NCBI GenBank assembly: GCA_004297315.1
Contig: SCTU01000182.1
Span: 1-11,973 of the forward strand
Reading direction: 5' to 3'
DNA length: 11,973 nucleotides
Source of the DNA: Dehalococcoidia bacterium
Lineage (GTDB): Bacteria; Chloroflexota; Dehalococcoidia; UBA2979
Positions 7,108 through 11,973 of this stretch are shown piece by piece. The notes below the pieces were generated by a model that saw nothing but the letters and a program-made list of their open reading frames with translations, was not told where the DNA came from and made no database searches. Each line of letters begins with the position of its first letter. Position 1 is the stretch's first letter. The position numbers and the translations under genes were made by a program.

Positions 7108-8415
7108 CTACTGCAGACGCCGGAGCCCCCGGTTGAAGAGACCCATCGACGCCGTGAAGAGCAGGAGGACCACCGCCAGTCCCCCGATGGCCAGTTGCGG
7201 CCCGAACCACTCGGAGAGGAAGCCGACGCCGAAGGTGCCGAAGGAGACCACGCTGTACTGCATCATCCAAACGGACACCACTCGCCCGCGGTATTCGTCC
7301 TCCGAGTACGTCTGGATCAGCACCTGCCCCAGCGAGAGCCGCATCGCCGAGGAGATACCGAGCGCGAGCATGATCGGCATCATCACGAGGTAGTGCGTGT
7401 TCAGCGAGAAGCCGATCAGCGTGACGGCCATGATCGACGCCACGCCCACCAGCAGCGGCCCGCGCTGCCGCGGAGGAAGCGAGGCGATCACGAGCGAGCC
7501 GAGCATCGCCCCCACGCCCGAGATCGCGACCAGGACCCCCTGCTCCGCCGCCCCCTTCTTCATGACTTCTTCCACGTACCCGGGCAGCATCATCGAGTAG
7601 GGCATGGAGAGCAGGACGATGATGAAGTTCACGGAGATCAGCGTCCGAAGGTGCTCGTTGTGCAGCATGTGGCGCGCCCCCTGCGCCAGGTCCGAGAAGC
7701 CCCCGCGAGGGCGCTGCACGGCAATCCCCGCCCTCGCGCTCTCCTCCGCGAAGGAGTACATCGGACGCCGGGGGAGACGGGCGGACAGAGCGGCGGCGAA
7801 GAACGCGAGCGCCGCCATCACCGCGAACGCCCACGCTGCGCTCACCGTCGCGATCAGCGCGCCGCCGATGCCTGGACCGACCGTCTGCATGAGATTCGTC
7901 CCGGAGGTGTTCAGCCCAATCGCGTTCATCATCCGGTCGCGGCCGACGATGTCCGGGATGATCGTGTGTCGCGAGGGCGTCGTCGTTGCCTGGAGTGCCC
8001 CCTGGAGCGCCGCGGTGACCAGCAAGTGCCAGTAGGCGAGCATGCCGAACGCGGCGAGCAGCGCGAGCCCCACGGAGATGATTCCGACGGCGGCCTGGCC
8101 CGTGAACAGCACGGCCTTCTTCGGGAAGCGGTCGGCGACCACCCCTCCCACCGGATAGAACATCAGGCTGGGGATCGCGTTTGCCAACGCGGTCAGGCCG
8201 AGGGCGGCAAACGAGCCGGTCAGGCGGAACACCAGCACGCCTTGCACCAGGGACATCATCTGCATCCCGGCGAACTGCATCAGGTTGCTTGAGATCACAA
8301 GACGGAACGCGGGGACCGACAGCGCGTCGAACGTCCGTAGCCGGCGCCGCTGCGCGACGGGGACGGTCGATGCCGCCCCCGCTGGCTCCGCGCGCCCGCT
8401 CTCGGAGATGCTCAT
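7108..8415 (-). CDS. Major facilitator superfamily transporter, MFS_3/EntS-like exporter
   Basis: A 435-residue polytopic inner-membrane protein. After a hydrophilic N-terminus (1-30) come about twelve hydrophobic segments. The first, FRLVISSNLMQFAGMQMMSLVQGVLVFRLTG (from residue 37), and the loop GGVVADRFPKK (90-100), the MFS motif A between segments 2 and 3, are typical of the MFS_3 family that includes the enterobactin exporter EntS. QATTTPSRHTIIPDIVGRDRMMNAIGLN in the middle is also characteristic of this family. It most likely exports a small molecule by proton antiport; the substrate is unknown. ATG 8415 is chosen; GAGGAG is only 3 nt upstream (8419-8424), and GTG at 8433 is an alternative start adding six residues. 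It is separated by 121 bp from the upstream tlpA-like gene and likely has its own promoter. Confidence 0.92.
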   Translation of the reverse strand: MSISESGRAEPAGAASTVPVAQRRRLRTFDALSVPAFRLVISSNLMQFAGMQMMSLVQGVLVFRLTGSFAALGLTALANAIPSLMFYPVGGVVADRFPKKAVLFTGQAAVGIISVGLALLAAFGMLAYWHLLVTAALQGALQATTTPSRHTIIPDIVGRDRMMNAIGLNTSGTNLMQTVGPGIGGALIATVSAAWAFAVMAALAFFAAALSARLPRRPMYSFAEESARAGIAVQRPRGGFSDLAQGARHMLHNEHLRTLISVNFIIVLLSMPYSMMLPGYVEEVMKKGAAEQGVLVAISGVGAMLGSLVIASLPPRQRGPLLVGVASIMAVTLIGFSLNTHYLVMMPIMLALGISSAMRLSLGQVLIQTYSEDEYRGRVVSVWMMQYSVVSFGTFGVGFLSEWFGPQLAIGGLAVVLLLFTASMGLFNRGLRRLQ

Positions 8416-8476
8416 CGGCTCCTCGGTCAGCACCGTACCGGCGTCACTGACGTCCGGTCGGGCAAGGCAGGGACTG

Positions 8477-8482
8477 ACTATA
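8477..8482 (-). promoter_or_regulatory. Candidate -10 element of the MFS exporter gene
   Basis: TATAGT on the minus strand (within GTATATAGTC) is the most A/T-rich spot in this 121-bp gap and would start transcription near 8470, about 55 nt before the ATG. No good -35 hexamer is seen 16-18 nt upstream. Confidence 0.35.
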
Positions 8483-8519
8483 TACGACGATGACGCGCGT
8501 GATGCGACGGGCTGCCGGA

Positions 8520-8534
8520 GGCCGTCACACGGCC
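8520..8534 (-). terminator. GC-rich hairpin just after the tlpA-like gene
   Basis: GGCCGT (8520-8525) and ACGGCC (8529-8534) form a perfect 6-bp stem with a 3-nt loop, 2 bp beyond the stop codon on the minus strand. No T-tract follows, so termination is only suggested. Confidence 0.3.
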
Positions 8535-8536
8535 GC

Positions 8537-9163
8537 TCAGCGAGTGGCTGCAGGTGCCTCGCCCGCTCGCCCGGACCGAGCCGGAGGCCCCAGCGCCACC
8601 GCATCCTCGATCAACGCGCCGAGACGGGCCTCGCTCACCGCGCCCTCGATGCGGCCCACGAAGGAGCCGTCGGCGGCGAAGACCAACGTGGTCGGGAGCA
8701 CCGTGACGTTGTGCGACTGGGTGAACGTGCCATCGTCCACGGCGTGCGGGTAGTCCAGCCCGTGCTCCTTCGCGAAGGCGAGCGCAGCCTCAGGATCGTC
8801 CAACCGCACGATGCCAAAGAACGAGGCAGCCGAGGGGCGGCCTGCCATCCGTTCCAGCACAGGCGCTTCCTCCTGGCAGGGTCCGCACCACGAGGCCCAC
8901 ACGTTCACGACGACGACGCGCCCGGCGAACGCCGCCTGCGTGAGCCGTCCGCCATCGAGTCCCGGGAGGTCAAACGGAAGCGCCGCCTCCGCCGTTGGAG
9001 CGCTGTCGTCGCGCAGCACCAGCGCCAGCACGAGCAGAACGGACGCGGCCAGCAGCAGCGTGCCGCCGAGTGCGAGCGCGAAGAGCCGGGTCGTGGCAGC
9101 GCGGGCCGAGGTGCCGTCCACGGCCTCGACGGCGGACGACGTGATCTGCGACTGATCGTCCAT
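8537..9163 (-). CDS. Membrane-anchored TlpA/ResA-like thioredoxin-fold protein
   Basis: A 208-residue protein with a cytoplasmic N-terminus (1-26), a single transmembrane helix (about 27-50, very Leu/Val/Ala-rich) and an extracytoplasmic thioredoxin-like domain. The active site is WASWCGPC (89-96) with Cys93 and Cys96 in a CGPC arrangement. The cis-proline is VLPTT (155-159, P157), and ADGSFVGRIEG (164-174) matches the beta-hairpin after it. This is the redoxin/TlpA-ResA-CcmG type, which reduces disulfides outside the membrane, for example in cytochrome c maturation or in partner proteins; no cytochrome genes are nearby to fix the pathway. The C-terminal tail (192-208) is disordered-looking. 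ATG 9163 is preceded by AGGAG with a 6-nt spacer. It lies 31 bp after the SH3b gene, so the two are probably co-transcribed. Confidence 0.93.
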   Translation of the reverse strand: MDDQSQITSSAVEAVDGTSARAATTRLFALALGGTLLLAASVLLVLALVLRDDSAPTAEAALPFDLPGLDGGRLTQAAFAGRVVVVNVWASWCGPCQEEAPVLERMAGRPSAASFFGIVRLDDPEAALAFAKEHGLDYPHAVDDGTFTQSHNVTVLPTTLVFAADGSFVGRIEGAVSEARLGALIEDAVALGPPARSGRAGEAPAATR

Positions 9164-9170
9164 GCAGTGC

Positions 9171-9184
9171 TCCTGCTAGCAGGA
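9171..9184 (-). promoter_or_regulatory. Palindrome overlapping the tlpA-like ribosome binding site
   Basis: TCCTGCTAGCAGGA is a perfect 14-bp palindrome. On the transcript its right arm (CAGGA) contributes to the AGGAG Shine-Dalgarno of the tlpA-like gene and could fold into a 5-bp hairpin with a 4-nt loop, weakening translation. It could equally be a coincidence. Confidence 0.35.
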
Positions 9185-9194
9185 TAGCCGGACG

Positions 9195-9986
9195 CTACTC
9201 GTTGCCAGCCGGGCCGGGCGGGACGTCGCGAGGGAACGCGGAGCCGGGGCCGGTACCCGTAGGCGGAGGTGGCGTCGGCGTGGGGATGGGCGTGACCGGG
9301 CCCGGCGCAGGCGTCGAGGGCGGCGTGCTGCCGCTCGCGGAGCAGACGAGGATGATCGGCACCTCCGGGAGCGCGCCGGTGCCCATCTGGGCCGTCCAAG
9401 TCTCGTTCACAAACGCCGGTGCGCCCACGATGTACGCGATCAGCACGCCGCTCCGGCTCACCCAGACCGAGCGCACGCCGCAGCCGAGGCCCTGGGCAGC
9501 GCTCACCAGCGCCTCGATCCGCCCGCCCGTCCACAGCACGAGCGAATAGCCGCCGGCCGTAGACACGCTGCCCGAGATCGTGCCACCCGCCGGTGGGGGC
9601 GGCGTCGGCGCAGCGGTCGGCGCAGAGGGTGGGGGTGTGGGGGCCGCCGTGCCGGGCACGATGTAGATGCCGGCCACCCAGCCGGTCTGGCCGCCAGCGC
9701 TCACCCGCTCCCAGCGCAGCCCGTCGGCGTCCTGCGACTCGCCGAGGGCGAATACCTGAGAACCTTCCGCAAGGCAGGTGATGAGTGCGCCGGTCAGGCT
9801 CGGCGTCGCGCGCATCCGCAGGCAGTCGCCGTCCGCCCGCACGATGTATGGCCCGGTCGCCGCACCGACGGGGGCGGGGAGCACCGCGAACAGGAGCACG
9901 ACCAGGCCGGCGACCGGCAGCCACGCGCGGTGGCGCCAGGGGCGGGCCTCCCCGAGTGATCGAGCGTGCGCTGCTTCCCGGTGCAT
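9195..9986 (-). CDS. Secreted SH3b-domain protein with Pro-rich linkers
   Basis: A 263-residue exported protein. R16-R20 plus the core WLPVAGLVVLLFAVLP (22-37) and GAATG form a signal peptide, with cleavage likely near residue 43. Residues 46-111 are a bacterial SH3 type 3 domain: LRMRATPSLTG (56-66), VFALGES (78-84), WERVS (92-96), GQTGWVAGIYIV (99-110). It has two cysteines (55, 71) that may pair. A Pro/Thr linker (112-134) leads to a second domain (about 135-218) with SLVLWTGGRIEALVSAAQGL and VWVSRSGVLIAYIVGAP. It has Cys169 and Cys215, and I cannot name it. The tail 219-263 is Pro/Thr/Gly-rich. SH3b domains commonly bind cell-wall peptidoglycan. ATG 9986 is chosen over upstream starts because it gives a normal signal peptide; it has no Shine-Dalgarno but TATCCT is 6 nt upstream. 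The operon partner is the tlpA-like gene, which could act on these cysteines. Confidence 0.85.
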   Translation of the reverse strand: MHREAAHARSLGEARPWRHRAWLPVAGLVVLLFAVLPAPVGAATGPYIVRADGDCLRMRATPSLTGALITCLAEGSQVFALGESQDADGLRWERVSAGGQTGWVAGIYIVPGTAAPTPPPSAPTAAPTPPPPAGGTISGSVSTAGGYSLVLWTGGRIEALVSAAQGLGCGVRSVWVSRSGVLIAYIVGAPAFVNETWTAQMGTGALPEVPIILVCSASGSTPPSTPAPGPVTPIPTPTPPPPTGTGPGSAFPRDVPPGPAGNE

Positions 9987-9992
9987 CAACCG

Positions 9993-9998
9993 AGGATA
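9993..9998 (-). promoter_or_regulatory. Candidate -10 for leaderless expression of the SH3b gene
   Basis: TATCCT on the minus strand ends 6 nt before the ATG at 9986, the distance expected when the first transcribed base is the start codon. There is no Shine-Dalgarno sequence between them. No clear -35 is visible. Confidence 0.35.
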
Positions 9999-10067
9999 GC
10001 CGCCGCCCTCAGTCGCGACGAGCGCGCTACGCTCGCGGCGCAAACGCACAAGGGCGAGGAGGACGCG

Positions 10068-11423
10068 ATGGTTGGGCAGGCGCATGCCGATCTAACGGCC
10101 GCGGTGGGCGCGGCGTTCCCCGCCGCCCGCGCCGCGCTCGAACGCCTCGTCCGCATCCCCTCGGTCGGCGCCGAAGGCGCGGGCGCGCCGGCGATGCGGG
10201 AGGCCGCCGAAGCCGCCGCCTCGATGCTTTCTGACCTCGGGTTCGAGGGCACGCGCCTGCTCGAGGTGCCGGAGGCAGCGCCCGCTGTCTACGCCGAGCG
10301 TACCGGGCCTGCCGGCTCCCCGACCGTGTTGCTTTACGCCCACTACGACGTGCAGCCGGTGGGCGACCGCGCGCAGTGGAGTGCCGACCCCTTCGAGCCC
10401 GTCGAGCGCGCGGGCCGCCTCTATGGCCGCGGCGCCTCCGACGACAAGGCGGGCATCGCGATGCACCTCGCCGCGCTTCGAGCGCTGCTCGCCTGCGGCC
10501 CGCTTCCCGTCACGGTGCGCGTCTTCTTCGAGGGCGAGGAGGAACAGGGGTCGCCGCACGTAGCGGCCTTCGTCGAGCGTTACGCCTCGCTGCTGCGCGC
10601 GGACGTCATCGTCGTGGCCGATTCCGAGCACTGGCGCGCGGGCGAGCCCGCGCTGACCACCTCGCTGCGCGGGATCGTCGACTGCGAGGTGGAGGTGCGG
10701 ACGGCGCACGCGGCCGTGCACAGCGGGCAGTTCGGCGGAGCAATCCCGGATGCGATCTCGGCGCTCGCGAAACTCCTCGCGACGCTACACGACGACGCCG
10801 GCCGGGTCGCGATCGCCGGGCTGGTGCGGGCCGGGACCGCCCCAGTCGACGAGGACGAGGCACACCTCCGGCAGGCGGCCGGAATGCTGGAGGGGACGCA
10901 GTTCATCGGCGAAGGGCCGCTGAGCGCACGCCTGTGGTTGCAGCCGGCCGTCTCAGTGCTCGCCATCGACGCGCCGCGGATCAGCGAGGCGGTGAATGCG
11001 CTGGTGCCGGTCGCACGTGCGAAGGTGAGCGTGCGCCTGGCGCCGGGGCAGGACCCGGCCGCCGCGATGGACGCGCTCGTGGCGCACCTCGAGTCGCACG
11101 CGCCGTGGGGTGCGCAGGTCACGGTCACGCGCGGGTCGATGGCCGCCCCGTTCCGCCTCGACACCTCAAGCGCCGCCTTCGAGGCGTTCCGCTCCGGGTT
11201 GCACGAGGCATGGGGCTGTGCCCCGGTCGAGATCGGCGTCGGCGGATCAATCCCCCTCGTCGCCGTGCTGTCAGCGGCGCAACCCGAGGCCGCGATCCTG
11301 CTGACCGGTGTCGGCGAGCCGGAGAGCCGGATCCACGGCCCGGACGAGAGCCAGGATCTCGAGGAGTTGCGTCGGGGCGCGCTGGCCGAGGCGATCGCGC
11401 TCCGGCTGATCGGCGGAGGCTAG
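10068..11423 (+). CDS. M20 family metallopeptidase (dipeptidase / ArgE-DapE type)
   Basis: A 451-residue cytoplasmic di-zinc hydrolase of the M20 (ArgE/DapE/CPG2/CNDP) family that cleaves dipeptides or N-acyl amino acids. The first-shell residues are all present: YAHYDVQP with H92 and supporting D94, SDDKAG with bridging D125, EGEEEQGS with general base E158 and ligand E159, VADSE with D185, and RIHGPDES with H423. The segment around 200-350 (TSLRGIVDCEVEVRTAH, VHSGQFGGAIPDA) is the inserted dimerisation lid domain and matches the dipeptidase subgroup (M20 peptidases annotated 'dipeptidase' with length about 450). ATG 10068 is preceded by GAGGAGG with a 5-nt spacer (10056-10062), so the 34 upstream in-frame codons are not used. 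It is divergent from the SH3b gene with 81 bp between. Its stop TAG shares CTAG with the convergent MFS gene. Confidence 0.94.
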   Translation: MVGQAHADLTAAVGAAFPAARAALERLVRIPSVGAEGAGAPAMREAAEAAASMLSDLGFEGTRLLEVPEAAPAVYAERTGPAGSPTVLLYAHYDVQPVGDRAQWSADPFEPVERAGRLYGRGASDDKAGIAMHLAALRALLACGPLPVTVRVFFEGEEEQGSPHVAAFVERYASLLRADVIVVADSEHWRAGEPALTTSLRGIVDCEVEVRTAHAAVHSGQFGGAIPDAISALAKLLATLHDDAGRVAIAGLVRAGTAPVDEDEAHLRQAAGMLEGTQFIGEGPLSARLWLQPAVSVLAIDAPRISEAVNALVPVARAKVSVRLAPGQDPAAAMDALVAHLESHAPWGAQVTVTRGSMAAPFRLDTSSAAFEAFRSGLHEAWGCAPVEIGVGGSIPLVAVLSAAQPEAAILLTGVGEPESRIHGPDESQDLEELRRGALAEAIALRLIGGG

Positions 11424-11973
11424 CCCGCCACGGCGACCTCGGAAGGCTGAGCCTCGGCGCGCCCGACGGGCTGTTTCGCCAGTCCGACGAGCACGATCGC
11501 GACCACCCCCAGCGCTGCGACCGTGAAGAACGCGCCGTCGTAGTTGCCCACGCGGTCGAAGTAGAACGACGTGAGGAACGGCGAGCTCGCGCCGATGATC
11601 AGCGAGAACGGCAGCCCCGCGCTGCGCACCGCGCCGAGGTAGCGCCGCCCGAAGTAGGACGCCCAGACGACTTCCTGCAGCGGGATCAGGCCGCCCCAGC
11701 CGAGGCCGAGCATGAAGAACCCGGCAGCCACAGCGACGTCGGCATGGTTGCGCACGGCGATCACGATCACCACCATCGACACCGCGTTCACGGTGAACCC
11801 GATCAGCGACAGCCGCTGCGCGCTCGCGTAGTCGATCAACCAGCCCCACACCGGCTTGGAGAGCAACGAGGGCACCGAGGTGAGCAGGATCATGCCTGCG
11901 CCCACCTTCCGGCTGTACCCGGCGTCCTCCATGAACGGCACGGTCTGTACGAGCATGACGCCGATCGACAGCG
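11420..11973 (-). CDS. MFS transporter, C-terminal part (N-terminus beyond window)
   Basis: The last roughly 184 residues of a 12-helix major facilitator protein; the frame is open to the window edge. Visible are about six transmembrane segments: MILLTSVPSLLSKPVWGWLID with a motif-A-like loop before ASAQR, then SLIGFTVNAVSMVVIVIAV, ADVAVAAGFFMLGLGWGG, the loop EVVWASYFGRRYLGAVRS, SLIIGASSPFLTSFYFDR, and FFTVAALGVVAIVLVGLAK. The ASYFGRRYLG loop and the GLGWGGLIPLQ segment fit monocarboxylate/oxalate-formate antiporter-like MFS_1 members, which move small organic acids, but the substrate cannot be called from the C-terminal half. It is different in family type from the exporter at 7108-8415. 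It ends with TAG (11422-11420), overlapping the M20 gene by 4 bp. Confidence 0.9.
   Translation of the reverse strand, partial: LSIGVMLVQTVPFMEDAGYSRKVGAGMILLTSVPSLLSKPVWGWLIDYASAQRLSLIGFTVNAVSMVVIVIAVRNHADVAVAAGFFMLGLGWGGLIPLQEVVWASYFGRRYLGAVRSAGLPFSLIIGASSPFLTSFYFDRVGNYDGAFFTVAALGVVAIVLVGLAKQPVGRAEAQPSEVAVAG

Noticed and set aside
9966..10067. N-terminal extension of the M20 peptidase
   Set aside because: ATG 10068 has a strong GAGGAGG at correct spacing, and the extension overlaps the divergent SH3b gene start.

Overview
The window is very GC-rich (about 70% by eye) and densely packed with genes on both strands, with no RNA gene, CRISPR array, insertion sequence or prophage visible. Several exported proteins carry Pro/Thr-rich 'PTPTPPPP'-type linkers, there are three lipoproteins, one SH3b protein with Pro-rich spacers, and a TypA GTPase. 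This mix resembles environmental Chloroflexota (a Dehalococcoidia-, Thermomicrobia- or Limnocylindria-like lineage) or a related high-GC bacterium. That placement is an inference from style, not from a marker gene comparison.

Layout: (1) 1-1662, minus strand: typA/bipA, lacking its C-terminus, which lies beyond base 1. (2) 1923-3276, plus strand: a nitroreductase followed 10 bp later by a Cys-rich, Pro-rich lipoprotein. (3) 3289-4212, plus: a lipoprotein-type polysaccharide deacetylase (NodB fold) with an unusual metal-site motif. (4) 4345-4617, plus: a 90-residue protein with a predicted beta-alpha-beta-beta-alpha-beta fold, followed by an 18-bp palindrome and a good terminator hairpin. (5) 4671-4874: a leader region rich in possible stem-loops whose last hairpin buries the Shine-Dalgarno sequence of the next gene, a 191-residue Cys-containing protein I cannot name (4875-5450). 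(6) 5499-5546: a long inverted repeat. (7) 5630-7089, plus: a lipoprotein with a DUF4367-like tail, translationally coupled (ATGA) to an APH-family phosphotransferase. (8) 7108-9986, minus: an MFS exporter, a membrane-anchored TlpA-like thioredoxin and a secreted SH3b protein; the last two form an operon. (9) 10068-11423, plus: an M20 metallopeptidase, divergent from the SH3b gene and convergent with (10) 11420-11973, minus: the C-terminal part of a second MFS transporter. The two convergent genes share the tetranucleotide CTAG as stop codons.

Most genes look like ordinary chromosomal housekeeping and cell-envelope functions: ribosome-associated stress GTPase, flavin reductase, wall or surface-polysaccharide modification, extracytoplasmic thiol-disulfide chemistry, peptide hydrolysis and export. 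I do not see a convincing multi-gene novel system. The most interesting non-routine signals are the structured leader before the unnamed Cys protein, the variant catalytic motif and ambiguous start of the deacetylase, the long inverted repeat at 5499-5546, and repeated or palindromic sequence around the small 90-residue gene.
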